Origin: Agromyces allii | GTDB lineage: Bacteria > Actinomycetota > Actinomycetes > Actinomycetales > Microbacteriaceae | NCBI RefSeq assembly: GCF_009749385.1 | Contig: NZ_WBIN01000011.1 | Span: 62,001 to 126,000, forward strand | Length of the DNA: 64,000 nt | Reading direction: 5' to 3' | Shown: piece after piece, positions 42,049-49,704 of the stretch | Numbering within the stretch: the first letter of the stretch is position 1 | How the letters are laid out: each line of letters begins with the position of its first letter | Notes under the pieces: generated by a model | Seen by the model: the letters and a program-made list of their open reading frames with translations, nothing else | Told to the model about the DNA's origin: nothing | Databases searched by the model: none | Position numbers and translations under genes: made by a program

Positions 42049-42833
42049 AGGAACGCCACCGCTCCGTGACGGAACTCCCGAGACACGGGCGCGTTGAAGT
42101 GATGGCGCCCCGGCAGCTCGAGGAACGTACTGCCCGGCGTCGCCGCCGCGAGCAGGCGCGAGCGCTCGAGAATGGCGTCTTCGCTGCCGGTCGCGAAGAG
42201 CACGCGCTGCGGCGGCGGGTTCGAGACGTCGGGGTCGGCGTCGCCCAGGCGCATGCCCTCGGCGAGCGCGATGAGGGCTCCGAGGTCGTTGCCGGGCACG
42301 CGCTCGGTCAGGGTGACGTAGTTGCGCGTGACCTGGTCTTCGACGGGGGTTCCGTGCTCGAGGTAGGCGCGGGCCTGGTCGATCTGGAGGCGCGCGAGCG
42401 GGCGCCCGTCGGGGATGCCGCCGAGCACCGCCCGATCGACGCGCTCGGGGTGGGCGACGGCGACCTGCCATCCGACGCGGGCGCCGAGCGAGTAGCCGAC
42501 GTAGTGCACGCTCTCGAGCAGATGGTCGTCGAGCACGGTCACGACGTCTTCGACGAAGAGGTCCATGACGTAGGCGCGGTCGAGGTACGGCTTGTCGCTC
42601 GCGCCGTGCCCTCGCTGGTCGATCGCGAGCACGCGGTAGCCGGCGCGGGTCAGGTCGCGCACCCAACCCGTGTTGACCCAGTTGTCGCGCGCACTCGACG
42701 CGAATCCGTGCACGAGCAGCACCGTGGTCGCCTCGTCGTCGCCCCACGAGTAGGTCGCGATGCGGCGCCCGTTGGTGCTCATGACGAACTGCGGTGCCGG
42801 CATGCCGGTCATGCCGGGGATGTCTGGGGCCAT
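42036..42833 (-). CDS. alpha/beta hydrolase
   Basis: A 265-aa alpha/beta hydrolase. VLLVHGFASSARDNW gives the oxyanion hole, nucleophile Ser lies in YVGYSLGARVGWQVA, acid residues near FATGSEDAILE and catalytic His in LPGRHHFNAPVSREFRHG. Ester or lactone hydrolysis is expected; the substrate is unknown. The ATG at 42833 starts MAPDIPGMTG; CATGAT lies 6 nt upstream, a likely leaderless -10. It stands alone next to the fucose operon. Confidence 0.87.
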   Translation of the reverse strand: MAPDIPGMTGMPAPQFVMSTNGRRIATYSWGDDEATTVLLVHGFASSARDNWVNTGWVRDLTRAGYRVLAIDQRGHGASDKPYLDRAYVMDLFVEDVVTVLDDHLLESVHYVGYSLGARVGWQVAVAHPERVDRAVLGGIPDGRPLARLQIDQARAYLEHGTPVEDQVTRNYVTLTERVPGNDLGALIALAEGMRLGDADPDVSNPPPQRVLFATGSEDAILERSRLLAAATPGSTFLELPGRHHFNAPVSREFRHGAVAFLGED

Positions 42834-42959
42834 ACCGCCATCATGCCGTGCCCGATGCCACGGCGGGCCGGGGTTGCGCTGCACGACGCGACGACTCAGC
42901 GTTCACGTCGCGACGGCTGGCGCATCCGACGCGCACGGGCGCCGCCCCGCGGCATCCGG

Positions 42960-43283
42960 TCAGTCGAGGTGGAAGATCTCGGGCAGCTCCATCCACCACT
43001 CGCCCGCGGCGCGCTCGGCGAAGGGCCGCTGCAGCGGCTCGCACACCGACCACCAGCGCTGGGTCTCGGGGTCGGCGGCGATCGCGGCCATGTCGGCCTC
43101 GAGGTCGTCGCCGACGTACTCCATGTAGGCGAAGAGCACCTCGCCGTGCCGATAGATCGAGTAGTTGCGGATGTTGCTCGCGGTGAGGCGGGCGAGCACC
43201 GCCGGCCACACCTCGGCGTGCAGGCGCTCGTACTCCTCGCGGTGCTCGACGGGCAGGCCGATGACCGAGGCGAGGCGCTTCAC
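42960..43283 (-). CDS. sugar mutarotase of the L-rhamnose/L-fucose type (DUF718)
   Basis: A 107-aa dimeric alpha/beta-barrel protein that interconverts sugar anomers. KRLASVIGLPVEHREEYERLH, NYSIYRHGEVLFAYMEY and the C-terminal WWMELPEIFHLD are typical of the RhaM family. Rhamnose is the family's best-known substrate, but as the last gene of an operon with fuconolactonase and KDF dehydrogenase it should act on L-fucose. It starts at a GTG that overlaps the SDR stop (GTGA). Confidence 0.9.
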   Translation of the reverse strand: MKRLASVIGLPVEHREEYERLHAEVWPAVLARLTASNIRNYSIYRHGEVLFAYMEYVGDDLEADMAAIAADPETQRWWSVCEPLQRPFAERAAGEWWMELPEIFHLD

Positions 43284-44044
43284 GAGCGGGTTCCGGCGGG
43301 GCGCGGCCGCAGGTGCGAGACGCCGCCGTCGACGTCGAGCGCGGTTCCGGTGGTCGAGACCGAGAGCGGGCTCGCGAGGTAGGCGATCGCGGCGGCGACC
43401 TCTGCGGGGTCGACCATGCGACCGGTCGCCTGACGGGCGTCGAGCGCGGCGCGTTCGGCGACGGGATCGGCGAAGCCCTGCAGCATCCGCTCGACGAACG
43501 GCGTGAACACGGTGCCGGGGCACACGCAGTTCACGCGGATGCCCTCGGCGACGTGGTCGGTGGCCATCGCGTAGGTGAGCGCGAGCACGGCGCCCTTCGA
43601 CGCGGAGTAGAGCGCGCGCTGCGGCAGGCCGTTCAGGGCCGCGATCGAGCTCACGTTGACGACGGATGCCGCGGCCGAGCGTCGCAGCCAGGGCAGCGCC
43701 GCGGCGGTCACCCGGGCCATGCCGATGACGTTGACGTCGAGCACGCGGGCCCATTCGGCGTCGTCGTTCTCGGCGACCGTGCCGACGGCGCTGATGCCGG
43801 CGTTGTTCACGACGATGTCGATGCCGCCGAGCCGGTCGGCGACCTGGGCGACGGCCGCCTCGATCGAAGGGCGGTCGGTGACATCCGCCGTGAACCCGAT
43901 GAGGTCGTCTGGCAGGCCGTCGAGCGAGCGGTCGAGCACGGCCACGGTCGCGCCGCGCGCGGTGAGCGTCTGCGCCGTGGCGAGGCCGATGCCGGATGCG
44001 CCGCCGGTGACGATCGCGACGAGTCCGTCGAACTCGCCGCTCAC
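43280..44044 (-). CDS. SDR, probable 2-keto-3-deoxy-L-fuconate dehydrogenase
   Basis: A 254-aa NAD-type SDR: TGGASGIGLATAQ cofactor motif with Asp (AVLDRS) selecting NAD, NNAGISAVG, active-site YSASKGAVLALTYAMATD, and CPGTVFTPF. It is proposed to oxidise 2-keto-3-deoxy-L-fuconate to the 2,4-diketo acid because it lies between the diketo-acid hydrolase and the mutarotase in a fully overlapping operon. It starts at GTG 44044 with a 4-nt overlap on each side. Confidence 0.85.
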   Translation of the reverse strand: MSGEFDGLVAIVTGGASGIGLATAQTLTARGATVAVLDRSLDGLPDDLIGFTADVTDRPSIEAAVAQVADRLGGIDIVVNNAGISAVGTVAENDDAEWARVLDVNVIGMARVTAAALPWLRRSAAASVVNVSSIAALNGLPQRALYSASKGAVLALTYAMATDHVAEGIRVNCVCPGTVFTPFVERMLQGFADPVAERAALDARQATGRMVDPAEVAAAIAYLASPLSVSTTGTALDVDGGVSHLRPRPAGTRS

Positions 44045-44904
44045 GCCTGCACCAGCTTCTGGCTCGCGCGGCCGAGGCCGTCGATCTCGAGCTCGACGGT
44101 GTCGCCGGCCCGCAGGTACGGGTTGCCGGCGATGCCGAGCGCGACGCCCGCCGGCGTGCCCGTGTTGATGAGGTCGCCGGGGCGCAGCACCATGAACTGG
44201 CTGAGGTACCAGATCACGTGCGCGACCGAGAAGAGCATGTTCGCGGTGCTGCCGTCCTGCCGCGGCGTGCCGTTGACCCAGAGGCGCAGGCCGAGCGCCT
44301 GCGGGTCGGCGACGTCGGCGGCGGGAACGAGCACCGGGCCGAGCGGGTTGAACGTCTCGCAGCTCTTGCCCTTGTCCCACTGGCCGCCGCGTTCGAGCTG
44401 GAACTCGCGCTCCGACACGTCGTGCGAGACCGCGTAGCCGGCGACGTGCGCGAGGGCCTCGTCGGGCGAGTCGAGGTAGCGGGCCGTGGTGCCGATGACG
44501 ACGCCGAGCTCGACCTCCCAGTCGGTCTTGGTCGAGTTGCGCGGGATGAGCACGTCGTCGAACGGGCCGACGACCGTCGACGGGTCCTTCATGAAGATGA
44601 CCGGCTCGGCGGGCAGCGCGGCGCCCGTCTCCTCGGCGTGGTCGCGGTAGTTCAGGCCAATGCAGACGACCTTGCCGGGGCGGGCGACGGGCGCGCCGAC
44701 GCGCAGTCCGGCGACCTCGGCGGCGTCGAGCTCGGGCAGATCGCCCAGGGCGGCCGCGATGCGGGCCACGCCGTCGGCGGCGAAGAACGCGCCGTCGAAG
44801 TCGGCTGTGAGCGAGCGGGCGTCGAGCGTGCGGTCGCCGACGCGCACGACGGGAACCTCGCGGCCCTCGTCTCCGAGGCGGGCGAGGGTGAAACGGTCAG
44901 TCAT
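44041..44904 (-). CDS. FAH-family hydrolase, probable 2,4-diketo-3-deoxy-L-fuconate hydrolase
   Basis: A 287-aa fumarylacetoacetate-hydrolase-family enzyme. CIGLNYRDHAEETG, the metal-binding WEVELGVVIG, GYAVSHDVSEREFQ and INTGTPAGVALG are all present. In the non-phosphorylative fucose route such an enzyme splits the diketo acid into pyruvate and L-lactate; the neighbours support this. It overlaps the lactonase gene by 8 nt and the SDR gene by 4 nt. Confidence 0.87.
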   Translation of the reverse strand: MTDRFTLARLGDEGREVPVVRVGDRTLDARSLTADFDGAFFAADGVARIAAALGDLPELDAAEVAGLRVGAPVARPGKVVCIGLNYRDHAEETGAALPAEPVIFMKDPSTVVGPFDDVLIPRNSTKTDWEVELGVVIGTTARYLDSPDEALAHVAGYAVSHDVSEREFQLERGGQWDKGKSCETFNPLGPVLVPAADVADPQALGLRLWVNGTPRQDGSTANMLFSVAHVIWYLSQFMVLRPGDLINTGTPAGVALGIAGNPYLRAGDTVELEIDGLGRASQKLVQA

Positions 44905-45778
44905 CGAGGACCTCCAGGTCGGGAAGGGAGTAGAACCTGCGGGCGGTTCCCGCGAGGATGTCGGTGCGTTCGGGGTCGGTCAGGTCGGCGACGAGTTCGG
45001 CGATGCCCTGCCAGACCCTCGTGTAGCCGCCCGCGATGAGCGAGACGGGCCAGTCGCCGCCGTACATGAGGCGGTCGGCGCCGAAGACGTCGAGGGCGTG
45101 GTCGAACACGGGGCGGATCGAGTCGACCGTCCACGAGGCGGGGTCGCCGGTCGAGGCGTAGAGGCCCGAGACCTTGCCGTGCACGCGCGGGTTCTCGGCG
45201 ACGCTGGCCAGGAGCGATGCCCACGGCTGCCACGCCTCGCTCGAGGTCGCGCCCGCGCCGATCGGCGGCTTGTTCAGGTGGTCGAGCACGAGGTCGAGCT
45301 CCGGATGCCGCTCAGAGATCGCCAGCACGGCCTCGAGGTGCTCGGGCAGCACGCCGACCACGTCGAACGGCACGCCCGCCGCGGCGAGCAGGCCGAGGCT
45401 CTCGTCGACGTCGGGTCGCCGCAGCCAGTGCGGATCGGGGCGGTCGTGGATGAGGTTGCGCACGCCGCAGAAGCCCGGTCGCCGCTGCAGTTCGGCGAGA
45501 CGCTCGGCGGCACGCCCGGGCTCGTGCAGCGGCACGTAGCCGACGACGCCGCGCACGACGGGCGCACGGGCCGCGACCTCGAACATGTGGTCGGTGTCGG
45601 CGTCGTCGTCGGCCGACTGCACGAGCACCGTGCCCGTGACGCCCGCGACGGCGAACTCCGGCAGCACCTCGTCGAGCTCGATCGTGCGGTGGAGCACGCC
45701 CGCCTCGGGCGTGAGCCAGGCGTACTCGGCCCGTTCGAGATCCCAGACGTGCTGGTGGGCATCGATGACCTCGGTCAT
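44897..45778 (-). CDS. L-fuconolactonase (amidohydrolase family)
   Basis: A 293-aa metal-dependent lactonase. The DAHQHVWDL start (His8, His10) supplies metal ligands; VLDHLNKPPI, HGKVSGLY and YGGDWPVSLIAGGY are signatures of the fuconolactonase/4-sulfomuconolactonase group. It hydrolyses L-fucono-lactone to L-fuconate. It is the first gene of the operon, facing the GntR regulator across 71 nt that contain a probable operator. Confidence 0.9.
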   Translation of the reverse strand: MTEVIDAHQHVWDLERAEYAWLTPEAGVLHRTIELDEVLPEFAVAGVTGTVLVQSADDDADTDHMFEVAARAPVVRGVVGYVPLHEPGRAAERLAELQRRPGFCGVRNLIHDRPDPHWLRRPDVDESLGLLAAAGVPFDVVGVLPEHLEAVLAISERHPELDLVLDHLNKPPIGAGATSSEAWQPWASLLASVAENPRVHGKVSGLYASTGDPASWTVDSIRPVFDHALDVFGADRLMYGGDWPVSLIAGGYTRVWQGIAELVADLTDPERTDILAGTARRFYSLPDLEVLDD

Positions 45779-45792
45779 GCGAACTCCTCTCG

Positions 45793-45815
45793 GGTGAAAG
45801 ATCTGATGAATTCAC
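45793..45815. promoter_or_regulatory. probable fucose-regulon operator, copy A
   Basis: GGTGAAAG, 4 nt, GATGA, then TTCAC. GTGAA and TTCAC form the arms of an inverted repeat and an 8-bp palindrome TGAATTCA lies inside. A similar element occurs at 47663-47685 upstream of the AKR gene. Confidence 0.6.
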
Positions 45816-45837
45816 GGCTGATGGGTGCGCGGTCGCC

Positions 45838-45843
45838 TAGGCT
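45838..45843 (+). promoter_or_regulatory. leaderless -10 box for the GntR gene
   Basis: TAGGCT, 6 nt (GTGCCC), ATG; no Shine-Dalgarno. Confidence 0.5.
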
Positions 45844-45849
45844 GTGCCC

Positions 45850-46641
45850 ATGACGAGCCCGACCGCCCCCGACGACGCCCCGGCACGCTCGCGCGCGCAG
45901 GTCGTGATCGACGGCATCCGTCAGATGATCACGAGCGGCGAGCTCGTCGCCGGGTCTCGGCTGCCCGTCGAGCGGGAGCTCGGCCTGCGGCTCGGCGTCT
46001 CGCGGGGCCCGCTGCGCGAGGGCGTGCGCGCCCTCGTGATCCTGGGCATCCTCGAGACGAGGCAGGGCGACGGCACCTACGTGACCTCGCTCGAACCGGG
46101 CCGGCTGTTCGAGCCGCTCGGCATGCTCGCCGAACTGCAGAGCCCCGAGAACAGCGTGCACCTGCTCGGCGTGCGCCGCGTGCTCGAACCCGAGGCGGCC
46201 GCGCACGCCGCGCTGCGCATCGGCGACGACGACCTCGCCGAGGCGGCGCGCATCCTCGATCGCGGCGAGGCGCTGCTCGAGGGCGACGAGATCGACCTCG
46301 AGGCCACCATCGACGTCGACACGGCGTTCCACCGGCTCATCGCCAATGCGAGCGGGAATCCGGCGTTCGCCGCCATCATCGACGCGCTCGTGAGCCGAAC
46401 GGCCCGCGCGAGGCTCTGGCGCGCGATCCATCAGCAGGGCGCCGTGCACGCGACCCAGCAGGAGCACCGGGCGATCCTCGCGGCGCTCGTCGCGCACGAT
46501 CCCGACCGCGCGCGCATCCGCATGCAGGTGCACGTGCTGGGCGTCGAGGAGTTCACCGCGACCGAGGTCACGGCGGGGCACCTCGAGGGTGCCTCCGACG
46601 AGGCGGATGCCGCGGCATCCGTCGCCACGCAGTCCGACTGA
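45850..46641 (+). CDS. FadR-subfamily GntR regulator of the fucose operons
   Basis: A 263-aa regulator. The winged helix has VIDGIRQMITSGELVAGSRLP (split here at 20), VERELGLRLGVSRGPLREG, and QGDGTYV. The FadR-type helical domain has metal-site residues (VDTAFHRLIANASGNPA; QEHRAIL). An ATG at 45850 fits the leaderless promoter; a GTG two codons earlier would place the -10 too close. The gene ends with the full GGATGCCGCGGCATCC palindrome in frame (DAAAS). It faces the lactonase operon and the AKR gene ends 4 nt away. Confidence 0.92.
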   Translation: MTSPTAPDDAPARSRAQVVIDGIRQMITSGELVAGSRLPVERELGLRLGVSRGPLREGVRALVILGILETRQGDGTYVTSLEPGRLFEPLGMLAELQSPENSVHLLGVRRVLEPEAAAHAALRIGDDDLAEAARILDRGEALLEGDEIDLEATIDVDTAFHRLIANASGNPAFAAIIDALVSRTARARLWRAIHQQGAVHATQQEHRAILAALVAHDPDRARIRMQVHVLGVEEFTATEVTAGHLEGASDEADAAASVATQSD

Positions 46642-46645
46642 CCGA

Positions 46646-47635
46646 TCAGGCATCGCGCAGCAGCCCGCGTTCGACGAGGGTCGACCAGAGCTCGTCGGGC
46701 ACGGTCACCGCGGCACGCTCGAGCGTCTGCTCGACCTGCTCGGCGGTGCGCATGCCGACCACGACCGAGGCGACGGCCGGATGCCGCAGCGCGAACGCGA
46801 GTGCGGCCTCGGGCAGGGTCACGCCGAACGCCTCGCAGACGTCGGCGATCTCGTTCGCCCGGGCGATGACCGCGTCGGGGGCCTGCGCGTAGTCGTAGCG
46901 CGCGTCGGCCGGGGGTCGGGGGCGCGAGAGCAGGCCCGAGTTGTAGACGCCCGCGGCGACGATGGCGACCCCTCGCTCGACGACGGCGGGCAGCAGGTCG
47001 TCGAGGGCGCCCTGCTCGAGCAGCGTGTAGCGCCCGGCGAGCATGACGACGTCGATGTCGTGCCGCAGCACGAACTCGGTCGGCATCGCGGACTGGTTCA
47101 TGCCCGTGCCGACGGCCGAGACCACGCCCTCGTCGCGGAGCTCGATGAGCGCCGGGATCGCCTCGGCGTGCGCCTCGGGCCCGTGGGCGTCGGGGTCGTG
47201 CAGATACGCGACGTCGATGCGATCGACTCCGAGGCGCTCGAGGCTCTCGTCGATCGACCGCCGGATGCCGTCGCGACTGAGGTCGAACCGCCGGATCGAG
47301 GTCGCGGGCACGTCGAAGCCCTGGTCGTCGCGGGCGACGCCGTCGTACCGGTCGTTCGGCACGATGAGCCGGCCGACCTTCGTCGAGAGCACGTACTCGT
47401 CGCGCGGGTACGCCGCCAGCGCGGCGCCCAACCGACGCTCGGAGAGGCCGAGCCCGTAGTGCGGGGCGGTGTCGAAGTAGCGGATGCCGCGGTCGAACGC
47501 CGTGGCGACGGCCGCTGCGGCCTCGTCGTCGGTCGTCGCGCGGGCGAGGTTGCCGAGTTGCGCGGCGCCGAAGCCGAGTTCGGTGATCGACAGACCGGAT
47601 CGCAGGGTGCGACGGGGCAGTGCGCGACTCGACAT
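46646..47635 (-). CDS. aldo/keto reductase, probable L-fucose (D-threo-aldose) 1-dehydrogenase
   Basis: A 329-aa NAD(P)-dependent oxidoreductase. The catalytic set is visible: Asp and Tyr in YFDTAPHYGLGLSE, Lys in LSTKVGR, His in AYLHDPDAHG. VGTGMNQSAMPTEF is typical of the D-threo-aldose dehydrogenase branch, which oxidises L-fucose and also D-arabinose to lactones. It carries the same operator-like element as the lactonase operon. GGAGGAA lies 5 nt before the ATG at 47635. Its stop is 4 nt from the GntR stop, so the two are convergent. Confidence 0.9.
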   Translation of the reverse strand: MSSRALPRRTLRSGLSITELGFGAAQLGNLARATTDDEAAAAVATAFDRGIRYFDTAPHYGLGLSERRLGAALAAYPRDEYVLSTKVGRLIVPNDRYDGVARDDQGFDVPATSIRRFDLSRDGIRRSIDESLERLGVDRIDVAYLHDPDAHGPEAHAEAIPALIELRDEGVVSAVGTGMNQSAMPTEFVLRHDIDVVMLAGRYTLLEQGALDDLLPAVVERGVAIVAAGVYNSGLLSRPRPPADARYDYAQAPDAVIARANEIADVCEAFGVTLPEAALAFALRHPAVASVVVGMRTAEQVEQTLERAAVTVPDELWSTLVERGLLRDA

Positions 47636-47662
47636 CGAGTTCCTCCAGGCGTGAAAGCGTTT

Positions 47663-47685
47663 GGTGAAAGGTTAGATGATTCCAT
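47663..47685. promoter_or_regulatory. probable fucose-regulon operator, copy B
   Basis: GGTGAAAG, 4 nt, GATGA, then TTCCAT: about 17 of 23 positions agree with the element at 45793-45815. It lies between the AKR gene and the Zn-dehydrogenase gene and could serve both. A plausible -10 for the rightward gene, CATAAT, lies at about 47707. Confidence 0.6.
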
Positions 47686-47769
47686 CGAGCTTCGCCATTC
47701 TTCTGCCATAATCGAGAGCATTCGAGGCGATTGGTCTCCTCAATTCGCCGACATCCCCCTGGAGGATCA

Positions 47770-48858
47770 ATGCTGACCGCCGCGTACACGGGCGACCGAA
47801 CCATCACCATCGCCGAGACCGAGCCCCAAGCGCCCGGGCCGGCGCAGGTGCGCATCCGGGTCGCCTACGTCGGCCTCTGCGGCACCGACCTGCACATCCT
47901 CCACGGCAGCATGGACGCCAGGGTCGAGACGCCGCTCGTCTTCGGCCACGAGATGAGCGGCACGATCGACGCGATCGGCGAGGGCGTCGACGGCTGGGCC
48001 GTCGGGCAGCCGGTCACGGTCATGCCCCTCGCCTGGGACGGCACCTGCCCGGCCTGCCTCGCGGGCAACGAGCACATCTGCCAGAACCTCGACTTCATCG
48101 GCATCGACTCCCCCGGCGCGCTGCAGGCGTTCTGGAACGTGCCCGCCGATGTGCTCGTCGCCCTGCCCGACGGCGTGGCGCTCGACGCTGCCGCGCTCGT
48201 CGAACCCGTCGCGGTCGCCGTGCACGACGTGCGCCGGGCCGAGATCCACGGGGGCGAGCGCGCCGTCGTCATCGGCGGCGGCCCCATCGGCGTGCTCATC
48301 GCCACCGTCGCCCGCGCGTTCGGCGCCCAGGTCGCCGTGATCGAGCTCGACGCCAACCGGCGCGCGCAGATCGAGGGGCTCGGCTTCGAGACGATCGACC
48401 CGCGCGAGGTCGACCAGGTCGCCTGGGTCGAGCAGTGGACCGGCGGCGCCGGTGCCGATGTCGTGTTCGAGGTCTCGGGCGCTGCGGCCGCCGTGCTCGG
48501 CGCGACAGCCCTCGCCAAGGTGCGCGGCACGCTCGTCGTCGTCGCGATCCACCCGACGCCGCGAGAGATCGACCTGCAGCGCGTGTTCTGGCGCGAACTG
48601 CGCATCCTCGGCGCACGCGTCTACCAGCGCACCGACTTCGAACGCGCCGTCGAGCTCGTCGCCGACGGCACGATCCCGAGCGACCTGCTCATCACGAAGA
48701 TCGTGCCGCTCGCCGAGACGCGCGCGGCCTTCGACGACCTGGAGGCGGGCCGTGCGATGAAGGTGCTCGTCGACGTGCAGGCCGGGCAGCCCGGCACCGA
48801 CGGGGTGGCGGATGCCGCGGCATCCGTCGCCGTCGACGCGCAGGGGGTCGGCGTATGA
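47770..48858 (+). CDS. zinc-binding alcohol dehydrogenase (threonine/sorbitol dehydrogenase type)
   Basis: A 362-aa medium-chain dehydrogenase. Catalytic zinc ligands are in VGLCGTDLHILHG and FGHEMSG; the cofactor motif is VVIGGGPIGVLIATVA with Glu (VIELD) for NAD. The structural-zinc lobe shows only three Cys (CPACLAGNEHIC) with Asp at the first position, as in sorbitol-dehydrogenase-like members. GGAGG sits 4 nt before the ATG at 47770. It overlaps the KduD-type gene by 4 nt; together they suggest oxidation of a sugar alcohol or aldonate. Confidence 0.9.
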   Translation: MLTAAYTGDRTITIAETEPQAPGPAQVRIRVAYVGLCGTDLHILHGSMDARVETPLVFGHEMSGTIDAIGEGVDGWAVGQPVTVMPLAWDGTCPACLAGNEHICQNLDFIGIDSPGALQAFWNVPADVLVALPDGVALDAAALVEPVAVAVHDVRRAEIHGGERAVVIGGGPIGVLIATVARAFGAQVAVIELDANRRAQIEGLGFETIDPREVDQVAWVEQWTGGAGADVVFEVSGAAAAVLGATALAKVRGTLVVVAIHPTPREIDLQRVFWRELRILGARVYQRTDFERAVELVADGTIPSDLLITKIVPLAETRAAFDDLEAGRAMKVLVDVQAGQPGTDGVADAAASVAVDAQGVGV

Positions 48859-49613
48859 GCGTCTCCTTCGACCTCACCGGAACCACCGCCGTCGTCACGG
48901 GCGCCAAGCGCGGCATCGGCTTCGCCATGGCCGAGGCCCTCGCCGAGGCGGGCGCCGACATCATCGGCGTGAGCGCCACGCTCGAGGCCGAGGGCAGCGC
49001 GATCGCCGCCGCCGTCGAGGCTCATGGTCGACGCTTCGAGGCGCGCACCGTCGACTTCGCCGACCGCGACGCCGTCGTCGCCCTCGGCGCCGAACTGCGC
49101 GAACGCGAGATCGGCGTGCTCGTGAACAACGCCGGCACCATCGAGCGGGCGCCCGCCGCTGAGCATCCGCTCGACTGGTGGGATCGCGTGCTCGAGATCA
49201 ACCTGTCGAGCCAGTTCGTGCTCACCCAGGCGGTCGGCGCGGGCATGCTCGAACGCGGGCGCGGCAAGATCATCTTCACGGCGAGCCTGCTGAGCTTCCA
49301 GGGCGGCATCAACGTGCCCGGCTATGCGGCCGCGAAGTCGGGCATCTCTGGCCTGGTCAAGGCGCTCGCCAACGAGTGGACCTCGCGCGGCGTGACGGTC
49401 AACGCCATCGCGCCCGGGTACATCGCCACCGACAACACGCAGAACCTGCGCGACGACCCCGACCGCTCGAAGGCGATCCTCGACCGCATCCCGGCCGGGC
49501 GCTGGGGTCGGCCCGACGACCTCGCCGGCGCCACCGTGTTCCTCGCGGCCCCCGCGTCGGACTACGTCTCGGGCGTGATCCTGCCCGTCGACGGAGGCTG
49601 GCTCGGCCGCTGA
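48855..49613 (+). CDS. kduD: KduD-type SDR (2-dehydro-3-deoxygluconate 5-dehydrogenase)
   Basis: A 252-aa SDR closely matching the KduD pattern: VTGAKRGIGFAMAEALAEAG, TASLLSFQGGINVPGYAAAK (active-site Tyr and Lys), IAPGYIATDNTQNLRDD, ILDRIPAGRWGRP and the VDGGWLGR end. KduD interconverts ketodeoxy-aldonates. Here, paired with a Zn-dehydrogenase in the fucose neighbourhood, it might instead act on 2-keto-3-deoxyfuconate or a uronate product. Coupled to the upstream gene by ATGA. Confidence 0.88.
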   Translation: MSVSFDLTGTTAVVTGAKRGIGFAMAEALAEAGADIIGVSATLEAEGSAIAAAVEAHGRRFEARTVDFADRDAVVALGAELREREIGVLVNNAGTIERAPAAEHPLDWWDRVLEINLSSQFVLTQAVGAGMLERGRGKIIFTASLLSFQGGINVPGYAAAKSGISGLVKALANEWTSRGVTVNAIAPGYIATDNTQNLRDDPDRSKAILDRIPAGRWGRPDDLAGATVFLAAPASDYVSGVILPVDGGWLGR

Positions 49614-49644
49614 CGCCGGTCGGGCGTCGTGCAGACGTCGTGCA

Positions 49645-49689
49645 GACGCGAATGGTCGCTTCACGGGCTAGTGAGCGACCATTCGCGTC
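49645..49689. terminator. long bidirectional terminator hairpin
   Basis: GACGCGAATGGTCGCTTCAC (49645-49664) and GTGAGCGACCATTCGCGTC (49671-49689) form a 19-bp stem with one bulged T and a 6-nt loop between the convergent KduD and aldehyde dehydrogenase genes. Two direct copies of GTCGTGCAGAC precede it. Confidence 0.85.
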
Positions 49690-49704
49690 CGCGCAGCACG
49701 CGCA

